This document shows positions 9,946 to 20,434 of a stretch of 22,519 nucleotides of DNA, one piece after another. The translations under genes and the position numbers were made by a program. Under the pieces are notes generated by a model that was not told the DNA's origin, did not search any database, and worked only from the letters and a program-made list of their open reading frames with translations. The DNA is from Cristatella mucedo. Lineage: Eukaryota > Bryozoa > Phylactolaemata > Cristatellidae. The stretch covers positions 1 through 22,519 of the forward strand of contig WPIO01000581.1 of assembly GCA_009760855.2 (NCBI GenBank). The letters are read 5' to 3'. Every line of letters starts with the position of its first letter. Positions within the stretch are counted from its first letter, which is position 1.

Positions 9946-9961
9946 TGCAGCAGCTGCTGCA
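9946..9961. repeat. Perfect 16-bp palindrome made of CAG/CTG triplets
   Basis: TGCAGCAGCTGCTGCA reads the same on both strands. It sits just before an otherwise normal GCAGCACTCTGCT and is not part of the consensus, so about 12 bases were gained here. It is the longest perfect palindrome I noticed in the window and lies at the position of the monomer dyad. A fold-back or slippage event could produce it; read error is an alternative. Confidence 0.75.
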
Positions 9962-10163
9962 GCACTCTGCTAGCAGCACGCGCACGCTCCGACATGCAGA
10001 TTTGAAATTTCAACATATTCAGCGATCTGCTGCGAACTTGTAAGAAACGTGTTATTTACGTGCGAAATGCTTTAAACAAGGTGCAGCACTCTGCTGCCAG
10101 CCAGCGCACGCTCCGACATGCAGATTTGAAGTTTCTACATATTCCGCGATCTGCCGCGAACTC

Positions 10164-10609
10164 GTGAAAAAAACGTGTTTTTACGTGCGAAATGCTTTAA
10201 ACAAGGTGCAGCACTCTGCTGCCAGCAAGCGCACGCTCCGACATGCAGATTTGAAGTTTCTACATATTCCGCGATCTGCTGCGAACTCGTGCAAAACGTG
10301 TTATTTACGTGCGAAATGCTTTAAACAAGGTGCAGCACTCTGCTGCCAGCAAGCGCACGCTCCGACATGCAGATTTGAAGTTTCTACATATTCCGCGATC
10401 TGCTGCGAACTCGTGCAAAACGTGTTATTTACGTGCGAAATGCTTTAAACAAGGTGCAGCACTCTGCTGCCAGCAAGCGCACGCTCCGACATGCAGATTT
10501 GAAGTTTCTACATATTCCGCGATCTGCTGCGAACTCGTGCGAAACGTGTTATTTACGTGCGAAATGCTTTAAACAAGATACAGCACTCTGCTGCCAGCCA
10601 GCGTACGCT
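10164..10609. repeat. Homogeneous near-consensus monomer run
   Basis: After a unit with GTGAAAAAAACGTG at about 10165, units with starts near 10239, 10363 and 10487 are almost identical: all follow CAAGCGCAC and differ mainly by GTGCAAAAC versus GTGCGAAAC. The run ends at AACAAGATACAGCAC (about 10572-10586), the junction that recurrently precedes F-type units. Local homogeneity of this kind is expected from recent amplification of one unit. Confidence 0.7.
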
Positions 10610-12258
10610 TTAAATGTAGATTTGAAGTTTCTACATATTCCGCGATCTCCTGCGAACTTGTGCAAAACGTGTTTATTACGTGCGAAATGCTTTAAACAAG
10701 TTGCAGCACTCTACTACCAGCACGCGCACGCTCCGACATACAGATTTAAAGTTTCTACATATTCTGCGATCTGCTGCGAACTGGTGCGAAACGTGTTGTT
10801 TACGTGCGAAACGTGTTGTTTACGTGCGAAATGCTTTAAACAAGGTGCAGCACTCTGCTGCCAGCCAGGGCACGCTCCGACACGCAGATTTGATGTTTGT
10901 ACATATTCCGCGATCTGCTGCGAACTCGTGCAAAACGTGTTATTTACGTGCGAAATGCTTTAAACAAGGTGCAGCACTCTGCTGCCAGCCAGGGCACGCT
11001 CCGACACGCATATTTGATGTTTTTACATATTCTGCGATCTGCTGCGAACTTGTGCGAAACGTGTTATTTACGTGCGAAATGCTTTAAACAAGATACAGCA
11101 CTCTGCTGCCAGCCAGCGCACGCTCCGAAATGTAGATTTGAAGTTTCTACATATTCCGCGATCTCCTGCGAACTTGTGCAAAACGTGTTTATTACGTGCG
11201 AAATGCTTTAAACAAGGTGCAGCAGCACTCTGCTGCCAGCAAGGCCACGCTCCGACATGCAGATTTGAAGTTTTTACATATTCCGCGATCTGCTGCGAAC
11301 TCGTGCGAAACTACGTGCGAAACGTGTTGTTTACGTGCGAAATGCTTTAAACAAGGTGCAGCACTCTGCTGCGAGCAAGCACACGCTCCGACATGCAGAT
11401 TTGAAGTTTCTACATATTCCGCGATCTGCTTCGAACTTGTGCGAAACGTGTTATTTACGTGCGAAATGCTTTAAACAAGGTGCAGCACTCTGCTGCCAGC
11501 CAGGGCACGCTCCGACACGCAGATTTGATGTTTGTACATATTCCGCGATCTGCTGCGAACTCGTGCAAAACGTGTTATTTGCGTGCGAAATGCTTTAAAG
11601 AAGGTGCAGCACTCTGCTGGGAGCAAGCGCACGCTCCGACATGCAGATTTGAAGTGTCTACATATTCCACGATCTGCCGCGAACTCGTGCGAGACGTGTT
11701 TATTACGTGCGAAATGCTTTAAACAAGGTGCAGCACTCTGCTGCCAGCAAGCGCGCGCTCCGACAAGCAGATTTGAAGTTTCTACATATTCCGCGATCTG
11801 CTGCGAACTGGTGCGAAACGTGTTATTTACGTGCGAATTGCTTTGAACAAGGTGCAGCTCTCTGCTGCCAGCCAGGGCACGCTCCGACACGCATATTTGA
11901 TGTTTTTACATATTCCGCGATCTGCTGCGAACTCGTGCAAAACGTGTTATTTACGTGCGAAATGCTTTAAACAAGATACAGCACTCTGCTGCCAGCCAGC
12001 GCACGCTCCGAAATGTAGATTTGAAGTTTCTACATATTCCGCGATCTCCTGCGAACTTGTGCAAAAAAACGTGTTTATTACGTGCGAAATGCTTTAAACA
12101 AGTTGCAGCACTCTGCTACCAGCATGCCCACGCTCCGACATGCAGATTTGAAGTTTTTACATATTCCGCGATCTGCTGCGAACTGGTGCGAAACGTGTTG
12201 TTTACGTGCGAAATGCTTTAAACAAGGTGCAGCACTCTGCTGGGAGCAGCGCACGCTC
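10610..12258. repeat. Longest higher-order tract: F-G-D-E-F-J-C-D-H-I-E-F-J
   Basis: Thirteen diagnostic units in sequence: F 10610, G 10734, D 10878, E 11002, F 11126, J 11253, C 11389, D 11513, H 11637, I 11761, E 11885, F 12009, J 12136. F to F in the second part (11126 to 12009) spans seven units, 883 bp with small insertions, suggesting a seven-unit repeat of about 868 bp. The first part is the four-unit F-G-D-E form also found at 1077. The junction AACAAGATACAGCAC stands before all three F units. The H-I pair here carries private changes (ATTCCACG, GCGAGACG, GCGCGCGCTC). Confidence 0.85.
10791..10830. repeat. Perfect 20-bp tandem duplication inside a G-type monomer
   Basis: The 20 bases at 10791-10810 (beginning ACGTGTTGTTTACG) are repeated exactly at 10811-10830, making this G unit 144 bp. 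The duplicated block is exactly the spacing between the two GTGCGAAA octamers of the unit (51 and 71). Unequal pairing or slippage between those octamers explains its ends. Confidence 0.9.
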
Positions 12259-12453
12259 CGACATGCAGATTTAAAGTTTCTACATATTCGCGCGATCTGC
12301 TGCGAAACTCGTGAAAAAACGTGTTATTTACGTGCGAAGATTTGAAGTTTCTACATATTCCGCGATCTGCGGCGAACTGGTGCAAAAACGTGTTTTTACG
12401 TGCGAAATGCTTTAAACAAGGTGCAGCACTCTGCTGCCAGCCAGCGCACGCTC
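12259..12453. repeat. Truncated monomer fused to a K-type monomer (56-bp deletion)
   Basis: The unit starting at 12259 reads normally to GTGCGAA (unit position 77) at 12338, then jumps to GATTTGAAG (position 10) of the next unit at 12339. Unit positions 78-124 and 1-9, 56 bases including TTTAAA and the hairpin, are missing. The continuation (TGCGGCGAACTGG, GTGCAAAAACGTGTTTTTACG) is K type. The truncated unit also has ATTCGCGCGATC and GTGAAAAAACG insertions. Confidence 0.8.
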
Positions 12454-12947
12454 CGACACGCAGATTTGAAGTTTTTACATATTCCGCGATCTGCTGCGAA
12501 CTCGTGCGAAACGTGTTGTTTACGTGCGAAATGCTTTAAACAAGGTGCAGCACTCTGCTGCCAGCAAGCGCACGCTCCGACATGCAGATTTGAAGTTTCT
12601 ACATATTCCGCGATCTGCTGCGAACTGCGAAAACGTGTTATTTACGTGCGAAATGCTTTAAAACAAGGTGCAGCACTCTGCTGCCAGCAGCGCACGCTCC
12701 GACATGCAGATTTGAAGTTTCTACATATTCCGCGATCTGCTGCGAACTCGTGCAAAACGTGTTATTTACGTGCGAAATGCTTTAAACAAGGTGCAGCACT
12801 CTGCTGCCAGCCAGCGCACGCTCCGACATGCAGATTTGAAGTTTCTACATATTCCGCGATCTGCTGCGAACTCGTGCGAAACGTGTTATTTACGTGCGAA
12901 ATGCTTTAAACAAGGTGCAGCACTCTGCTGCGAGCAAGCGCACGCTC
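12454..12947. repeat. Near-consensus monomers with small indels
   Basis: Four units starting at 12454, 12578, 12700 and 12824. The first carries ACACGCAG with GAAGTTTTTAC and GTTGTTT. The second has CGAACTGCGAAAACG and TTTAAAACAAGG. The last two are plain consensus. Nothing else is seen. Confidence 0.7.
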
Positions 12948-13567
12948 CGACATGCAGATTTGAAGTGTCTACATATTCCACGATCTGCCGCGAACTCGTG
13001 CGAGACGTGTTTATTACGTGCGAAATGCTTTAAACAAGGTGCAGCACTCTGCTGCCAGCCAGGGCACGCTCCGACACGCAGATTTGATGTTTTTACATAT
13101 TCTGCGATCTGCTGCGAACTCGTGCGAAACGTGTTATTTACGTGCGAAATGCTTTAAACAAGATACAGCACTCTGCTGCCAGCCAGCGCACGCTCCGAAA
13201 TGTAGATTTGAAGTTTCTACATATTCCGCGATCTCCTGCGAACTTGTGCAAAACGTTTTTATTACGTGCGAAATGCTTTAAACAAGTTGCAGCACTCTGC
13301 TACCAGCACGCGCACGCTCCGACATACAGATTTAAAGTTTCTACATATTCCGCGATCTGCTGCGAACTGGTGCGAAACGTGTTGTTTACGTGCGAAATGC
13401 TTTAAACAAGGTGCAGCACTCTGCTGCCAGCCAGGGCACGCTCCGACACGCAGATTTGATGCTTGTACATATTCCGCGATCTGCTGCGAACTCGTGCAAA
13501 ACGTGTTATTTGCGTGCGAAATGCTTTAAACAAGGTGCAGCACTCTGCTGCCAGCCAGGGCACGCTC
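12948..13567. repeat. Higher-order block H-E'-F-G-D
   Basis: H at 12948 shares ATTCCACG and GCGAGACG with the H at 11637, so these two are close relatives. An E-like unit follows at 13072 (ACACGCAG, GATGTTTTTAC, ATTCTGCG). AACAAGATACAGCAC then leads into F at 13196, followed by G at 13320 and D at 13444 (GATGCTTGTAC, GTTATTTGCG). All five units are 124 bp. The canonical I is missing between H and E, consistent with loss of a unit by unequal exchange. Confidence 0.75.
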
Positions 13568-13815
13568 CGACATGCAGATTTGAAGTTTCTACATATTCCG
13601 CGATCTGCTGCGAACTTGTGCGAAACGTGTTATTTACGTGCGAAATGCTTTAAACAAGGTGCAGCACTCTGCTGCCAGCCAGCGCACGCTCCGACATGCA
13701 GATTTGATGTTTCTACATATTCCGCGATCTGCTGCGAACTCGTGCGAAACGTGTTATTTACGTGCGAAATGCTTTAAACAAGGTGCAGCACTCTGCTGCC
13801 AGCAAGCGCACGCTC

Positions 13816-15101
13816 CGACATGCAGATTTGAAGTTTCTACATATTCCGCGATCTGCTGCGAACTCGTGCGAAACTCGTGCAAAAAAACGTGTTATTTACG
13901 TGCGAAATGCTTTAAACAAGGTGCAGCACTCTGCTGCCAGCAAGCGCACGCTCCGACATGCAGATTTGAAGTTTCTACATATTCCGCGATCTGCTGCGAA
14001 CTCGTGCGAAACGTGTTATTTACGTGCGAAATGCTTTAAACAAGGTGCAGCACTCTGCTGGGAGCAAGCGCACGCTCCGACATGCAGATTTGAAGTTTCT
14101 ACATATTCCGCGATCTGCTGCGAACTCGTGCAAAACGTGTTATTTACGTGCGAAATGCTTTAAAAACAAGGTGCAGCACTCTGCTGCCAGCAAGCGCACG
14201 CTCCGACATGCAGATTTGAAGTGTCTACATATTCCGCGATTTGCCGCGAACTCGTGCGAAACGTGTTTATTATGTGCGAAATGCTTTAAACAAGGTGCAG
14301 CACTCTGCTGCCAGCAAGTGCACGCTCCGACAAGCAGATTTGAAGTTTCTACATATTCCGCGATCTGCTGCGAAACTCGTGCGAAAACGTGTTATTTACG
14401 TGCGAAATGCTTTAAAAACAAGGTGCAGCACTCTGCTGCCAGCCAGCGCACGCTCCGACATGCAGATTTGAAGTTTCTACATATTCCGCGATCTGCTGCG
14501 AACTCGTGAAAACGTGTTCGTGCGAAACGTGTTTATTTACGTGCGAAATGCTTAAAAAGGTGCAGGTGCAGCACTGCTGCAGCAGCAGCGCACGCTCCGA
14601 CATGCAGATTTGAAGTTTCTACATATTCCGCGATCTGCTGCGAACTCGTGCGAAACGTGTTATTTACGTGCGAAATGCTTTAAACAAGGTGCAGCACTCT
14701 GCTGCCAGCCAGCGCACGCTCCGACATGCAGATTTGAAGTTTCTACATATTCCGCGATCTGCTGCGAACTCGTGCGAAACGTGTTATTTACGTGCGAAAT
14801 GCTTTAAACAAGGTGCAGCACTCTGCTGCCAGCCAGCGCACGCTCCGACATGCAGATTTGAAGTTTCTACATATCCCGCGATCTGCTGCGAAACGTGTGC
14901 GAAACGTGTTTTTTTACGTGCGAAATGCTTTAAAAACAAGGTGCAGCACTCTGCTGCCAGCGCAGCGCACGCTCCGACATGCAGATTTGAAGTTTCTACA
15001 TATTCCGCGATCTGCTGCGAACTCGTGCGAAAAAACGTGTTGTTTACGTGCGAAATGCTTTAAACAAGGTGCAGCACTCTGCTGCCAGCCAGGGCACGCT
15101 C
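13816..15101. repeat. Third indel-rich segment, including an H-I pair
   Basis: Hand-counted unit lengths run 138, 124, 126, 124, 128, 142, 124, 124, 129 and 127 bp. The 138-bp unit doubles GCGAAACTCGTGC near 13867-13890. H (14204) and I (14328) keep their order. The 142-bp unit (14456) has GTGAAAACGTGTTCGTGCG and a rebuilt hairpin region. Units at 14598 and 14722 are clean consensus copies in the middle of the zone, so the instability is patchy. Confidence 0.7.
14559..14590. repeat. CAG/CTG expansion at the monomer hairpin
   Basis: GGTGCAGGTGCAGCACTGCT, then GCAGCAGCAGCGC, replaces the consensus GGTGCAGCACTCTGCTGCCAG. The left arm has GGTGCA doubled, the loop CT is lost, and three CAG triplets follow. 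The preceding TTTAAAC is also altered to TTAAAAAGG, removing the DraI-type site. Confidence 0.7.
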
Positions 15102-16097
15102 CGACACGCAGATTTGATGTTTTTACATATTCCGCGATCTGCTGCGAACTCGTGCAAAACGTGTTATTTACGTGCGAAATGCTTTAAACAAGGTGCAGCA
15201 CTCTGCTGCCAGCCAGCGCACGCTCCGAAATGCAGATTTGAAGTTTTCTACATATTCCGCGATCTGCTGCGAACTCGTGCGAAACGTGTTTACTACGTGC
15301 GAAATGCTTTAAACAAGTTGCAGCACTCAGCTTACCAGCATGCGCACGCTCCGACATGCAGATTTGAAGTTTCTACATATTCCGCGATCTGATGCGAACT
15401 CGTGCGAAACGTGTTATTTACGTGCGAAATGCTTTAAACAAGGTGCAGCACTCTGCTGCCAGCAAGCTCACGCTCCGACATGCAGATTTGAAGTTTCTAC
15501 ATATTCCGCGATCTGCTGGGAACTGGTGCGAAACGTGTTATTTACGTGCGAAATGCTTTAAACAAGGTGCAGCACTCTGCTGCCAGCCAGGGCACGCTCC
15601 GACATGCAGATTTGAAGTTTCTACATATTCCGCGATCTGCTGGGAACTAGTGCGAAACGTTTTATTTACGTGAGAAATGCTTTAAACAAGGTGCAGCACT
15701 CTGCTGCCAGCAAGCGCACGCTCCGACATGCAGATTTGAAGTTTCTAGATATTCCGCGATCTGCTGCGAACTCGTGCGAAACGTGTTATTTACGTGCGAA
15801 ATGCTTTAAACAAGGTGCAGCACTCTGCTGCCAGCAAGCGCACGCTCCGACATGCAGATTTGAAGTTTCTACATATTCCGCGATCTGCTGCGCGAACTCG
15901 TGCGAAACGTGTTATTTACGTGCGAAATGCTTTAAACAAGGTGCAGCACTCTGCTGCCAGTCAGCGCACGCTCCGACATGCAGATTTGAAGTTACTTTAT
16001 ATTCCGCGATCTGCTGCGAACTTGTGCGAAACGTGTTATTTACGTGCGAAATGCTTTAAACAAGGTGCAGCACTCTGCTGCCAGCCAGCGCACGCTC
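15102..16097. repeat. Diverged single monomers without block order
   Basis: Eight units, mostly 124 bp, with individual substitutions: GATGTTTTTAC at 15102, a J-like ending (GTTTACTACG, GCACTCAGCTTACC) at 15226, TGGGAACTGG and TGGGAACTAG in the neighbours 15476 and 15600, TCTAGATATTCC at 15724, GAAGTTACTTTATATTCC at 15974. The TGGGAACT pair suggests duplication of adjacent units. No higher-order block is seen. Confidence 0.7.
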
Positions 16098-16716
16098 CGA
16101 CACGCAGATTTGATGTTTGTACATATTCCGCGATCTGCTGCGAACTCGTGCAAAACGTGTTATTTACGTGCGAAATGCTTTAAACAAGGTGCAGCACTCT
16201 GCTGCGAGCAAGCGCACGCTCCGACATGCAGATTTGAAGTGTCTACATATTCCGCGATCTGCCGCGAACTCGTGCGAAACGTGTTTATTACGTGCGAAAT
16301 GCTTTAAACAAGGTGCAGCACTCTGCTGCCAGCAAGTGCACGCTCCGACAAGCAGATTTGAAGTTTCTACATATTCCGCGATCTGCTGCGAACTGGTGCG
16401 AAACGTGTTATTTACGTGCGAAATGCTTTAAACAAGGTGCAGCACTCTGCTGCCAGCCAGCGCACGCTCCGAAATGCAGATTTGAAGTTTCTACATATTC
16501 CGCGATCTCCTGCGAACTTGTGCAAAACGTGTTTATTACGTGCGAAATGCTTTAAACAAGTTGCAGCACTCTACTACCAGCACGCGCACGCTCCGACATA
16601 CAGATTTAAAGTTTCTACATATTCTGCGATCTGCTGCGAACTGGTGCGAAACGTGTTGTTTACGTGCGAAATGCTTTAAACAAGGTGCAGCACTCTGCTG
16701 CCAGCAGCGCACGCTC
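16098..16716. repeat. Higher-order block D-H-I-F'-G
   Basis: D 16098, H 16222, I 16346, F' 16470 (CGAAATGCAG but ATCTCCTGCG and CTTGTGCAAAAC) and G 16594 (CATACAGATTTAAAG after CTACTACCAGCACGCG). Compared with 20683 onward, E is absent between I and F. CTACTACCAG is shared only with the F-to-G junction at about 10711, tying these copies together. Confidence 0.8.
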
Positions 16717-16840
16717 CGACATGCAGATTTGAAGTTTCTACATATTCCGCGATCTGCTGCGAACTCGTGCAAAACGTGTTATTTACGTGCGAAATGCTTT
16801 AAACAAGGTGCAGCACTCTGCTGCCAGCCAGGGCACGCTC

Positions 16841-17336
16841 CGACACGCAGATTTGATGTTTGTACATATTCCGCGATCTGCTGCGAACTCGTGCAAAACG
16901 TGTTATTTACGTGCGAAATGCTTTAAACAAGATACAGCACTCTGCTGCCAGCCAGCGCACGCTCCGAAATGTAGATTTGAAGTTTCTACATATTCCGCGA
17001 TCTGCCGCGAACTCGTGCGAAACGTGTTTATTACGTGCGAAATGCTTTAAACAAGTTGCAGCACTCTGCTGCCAGCAAGCGCACGCTCCGACATGCAGAT
17101 TTGAAGTTTTTACATATTCCGCGATCTGCTGCGAACTGGTGCGAAACGTGTTGTTTACGTGCGAAATGCTTTAAACAAGGTGCAGCACTCTGCTGCGAGC
17201 AAGCACACGCTCCGACATGCAGATTTGAAGTTTCTACATATTCCGCGATCTGCTGCGAACTCGTGCGAAACGTGTTATTTACGTGCGAAATGCTTTAAAC
17301 AAGGTGCAGCACTCTGCTGCCAGCCAGGGCACGCTC
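16841..17336. repeat. Higher-order block D-F''-J-C
   Basis: D 16841 (ends AACAAGATACAGCAC), F'' 16965 (CGAAATGTAG but TGCCGCGAACTCG, GTTTATTACG), J 17089 (GAAGTTTTTAC, CTGGTGCG, GTTGTTT) and C 17213 (after GCGAGCAAGCACAC). The F'' unit joins an F-type 5' half to an H-type 3' half, a visible chimera between haplotypes. Confidence 0.75.
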
Positions 17337-18204
17337 CGACATGCAGATTTGAAGTTTCTACATATTCCGCGATCTGCTGCGAACTCGTGCGAAACGTGTT
17401 ATTTACGTGCGAAATGCTTTAAACAAGGTGCAGCACTCTGCTGGGAGCAAGCGCACGCTTCGACATGCAGATTTGCAGTGTCTACATATTCCGCGATCTG
17501 CTGCGAACTCGTGCGAAACGTGTTATTTACGTGCGAAATGCTTTAAACAAGGTGCAGCACTCTGCTGCCAGCAAGCGCACGCTCCGACATGCAGATTTGA
17601 AGTTTCTACATATTCCGCGATCTGCTGCGAACTCGTGCGAAACGTGTTATTTACGTGCGAAATGCTTTAAACAAGGTGCAGCACTCTGCTGCCAGCAGGA
17701 GCGCGCTTCTACATGCACATTTGAAGTTTCTACATATTCGCGCGATCTGCTGCAAACTAGTGCGAAACGTGTTATTTACGTGCGAAATGCTTTAAACAAG
17801 GTGCAGCACTCTGCTGCCAGCCAGGGCACGCTCCGACATGCAGATTTGAAGTTTCTACATATTCCGCGATCTGCCGCGAACTGGTGCAAAACGTGTTTTT
17901 ACGTGCGAAATGCTTTAAACAAGGTGCAGCACTCTGCTGCCAGCCAGCGCACGCTCCGAAATGTAGATTTGAAGTTTCTACATATTCCGCGATCTGCTGC
18001 GATCTCGTGCGAAACGTGTTATTTACGTGCGAAATGCTTTAAACAAGGTGCAGCACTCTGCTGCCAGCCAGCGCACGCTCCGAAATGCAGATTTGAAGTT
18101 TCTACATATTCCGCGATCTGCTGCGAACTTGTGCGAAACGTGTTATTTACGTGCGAAATGCTTTAAACAAGGTGCAGCACTCTGCTGCCAGCAAGCGCAC
18201 GCTC
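17337..18204. repeat. Mixed monomers, one strongly diverged
   Basis: Includes an H''-like unit at 17461 (GCAGTGTCTAC after CGCTTCG) and, at 17709, the most substituted start seen: GGAGCGCGCTTCTACATGCA in place of the usual junction, with ATTCGCGCGATC and CAAACTAGTGCG. CGAAATGTAG and CGAAATGCAG units follow at 17957 and 18081. Confidence 0.7.
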
Positions 18205-18826
18205 CGACATGCAGATTTGAAGTTTCTACATATTCCGCGATCTGCTGCGAACTCGTGCGAAACGTGTTGTTTACGTGCGAAATGCTTTAAACAAGGTGCA
18301 GCACTCTGCTGCGAGCAAGCACACGCTCCGACATGCAGATTTGAAGTTTCTACATATTCCGCGATCTGCTGCGAACTCGTGCGAAACGTGTTATTTACGT
18401 GCGAAATGCTTTAAACAAGGTGCAGCACTCTGCTGCCAGCCAGGGCACGCTCCGACACGCAGATTTGATGTTTGTACATATTCCGCGATCTGCTGCGAAC
18501 TCGTGCGAAACGTGTTATTTACGTGCGAAATGCTTTAAACAAGGTGCAGCACTCTGCTGCCAGCCAGCGCACGCTCCGACAAATGCAGATTTGAAGTTTC
18601 TACATATTCCGCGATCTGCTGCGAAATCGTGCGAGACGTGTTTATTACGTGCGAAATGCTTTAAACAAGGTGCAGCACTCTGCTGCCTGCAAGCGCGCGC
18701 TCCGACAAGCAAATTTGAAGTTTCTACATATTCCGCGATCTGCTGCGAACTGGTGCGAAACGTGTTATTTACGTGCGAAATGCTTTAAACAAGGTGCAGC
18801 ACTCTGCTGCCAGCCAGGGCACGCTC
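18205..18826. repeat. Higher-order block A-C-D-x-I
   Basis: A consensus unit ending GTTGTTT (18205), C (18329), D (18453), a unit with CGACAAATGCAG and GCGAAATCGTGCGAGACGTG (18577) in the place of H, and I (18703; ACAAGCAAATTTG, CTGGTGCG). GCGAGACG and GCGCGCGCTC match the H-I pair at 11637. Bases 18081-18576 also parallel 20311-20806 unit for unit, 2230 bp apart. Confidence 0.75.
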
Positions 18827-18950
18827 CGACACGCAGATTTGAAGTTTTTACATATTCCGCGATCTGCTGCGAACTCGTGCGAAACGTGTTATTTACGTGC
18901 GAAATGCTTTAAACAAGGTGCAGCACTCTGCTGCCAGCCAGCGCACGCTC

Positions 18951-19312
18951 CGAAATGCAGATTTGAAGTTTCTACATATTCCGCGATCTCCTGCGAACTC
19001 GTGCAAAAAAACGTGTTATTTACGTGCGAAATGCTAAACAAGTTGCAGCACTTTGCTAACAGCATGCCCACGCTCCGACATGCAGATTTGAAGTTTCTAC
19101 ATATTCCGCGATCTGGTGCGAAACGTGTTTTTACGTGCGAAATGCTTTAAACAAGGTGCAGCACTCTGCTGCCAGCAAGCGTACGCTCTGAAATGTAGAT
19201 TTGAAGTTTCTACATATTCCGCGATCTGCTGCGAACTCGTGCGAAACGTGTTTATTATGTGCGAAATGCTTTAAACAAGGTGCAGCACTCTGCTGCCAGC
19301 AAGTGCACGCTC
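18951..19312. repeat. F'-like unit, 10-bp-deleted unit and L unit
   Basis: F' at 18951 (ATCTCCTGCG, GTGCAAAAAAACG). The next unit at 19076 follows GCTAACAGCATGCCCAC and lacks 10 bp, reading GATCTGGTGCGAAACG where consensus has a second CTGCGAACT-like stretch. L at 19189 carries the CAAGCGTACGCTCTGAAATG junction. The unit before the L junction at 19189 ends GTGTTTTTACG, as do those at 3833 and 21303, supporting common descent of the L units with their left neighbour. Confidence 0.75.
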
Positions 19313-20434
19313 CGACATGCAGATTTGAAGTTTCTAGATATTCCGCGATCTGCTGCGAACTCGTGCGAAACGTGTTATTTACGTGCGAAATGCTTTAAAC
19401 ATGGTGCAGCACTCTGCTGCCAGCCAGCTCACGCTCCGACATGCAGATTTGAAGTTTCTACATATTCCGCGATCTGCTGCGAACTCGTGCAAAACGTGTT
19501 TATTTACGTGCGAAATGCTTTTAAACAAGGTGCAGCACTCTGCTGCCAGCAAGCGCACGCTCCGACATGCAGATTTGAAGTTTCTACATATTCCGCGATC
19601 TGCTGCGAACTCGTGCGAAACGTGTTATTTACGTGCGAAATGCTTTAAACAAGGTGCAGCACTCTGCTGCCAGCAAGCGCACGCTCCGACAAGCAGATTT
19701 GAAGTTTCTACATATTCCGCGATCTGCTGCGAACTGGTGCGAAACGTGTTATTTACGTGCGAAATGCTTTAAACAAGGTGCAGCACTCTGCTGCCAGCCA
19801 GCGCACGCTCCGACATGCAGATTTGAAGTTTCTACATATTCCGCGATCTGCTGCGAACTGGGGAAACGTGTTTTTACGTGCGAAATGCTTTAAACAAGTT
19901 GCAGCACTCTGCTGCCAGCAGCAAGCGCACGCTCCGACATACAGATTTAAAGTTTCTACATATTCTGCGATCTGCTGCGAACTGGTGCGAAACGTGTTGT
20001 TTACGTGCGAAATGCTTTAAACAAGGTGCAGCACTCTGCTGCCAGCCAGGGCACGCTCCGACACGCAGATTTGATGTTTCTACATATTCCGCGATCTGCT
20101 GCGAACTCGTGCAAAACGTGTTATTTACGTGCGAAATGCTTTAAACAAGGTGGTGCAGCACTCTGCTGCAAGCAGGGCACGCTCCGACATGCAGATTTGA
20201 AGTTTCTACATATTCCGCGATCTGCTGCGAACTCGTGCGAAAAACGTGTTATTTACGTGCGAAATGCTTTAAACAAGGTGCAGCACTCTGCTGCCAGCCA
20301 GCGCACGCTCCGAAATGCAGATTTGAAGTTTCTACATATTCCGCGATCTGCTGGAAACTCGTGCAAAACGTGTTATTTACGTGCGAAATGCTTTAAACAA
20401 GGTGCAGCACTCTGCTGCCAGCAAGCGCACGCTC
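19313..20434. repeat. Mixed monomers with a G unit
   Basis: The unit at 19313 follows CAAGTGCAC, as I does, but has a consensus ACATGCAG and TCTAGATATTCC. An I-like unit (ACAAGCAG, CTGGTGCG) lies at 19687. G at 19935 follows AACAAGTTGCAGCAC and CCAGCAGCAAGCGC, and is followed at 20059 by a D-like unit (GATGTTTCTAC) with GGTGGTGCAG. Small insertions occur at 20155 and 20240. Confidence 0.7.
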
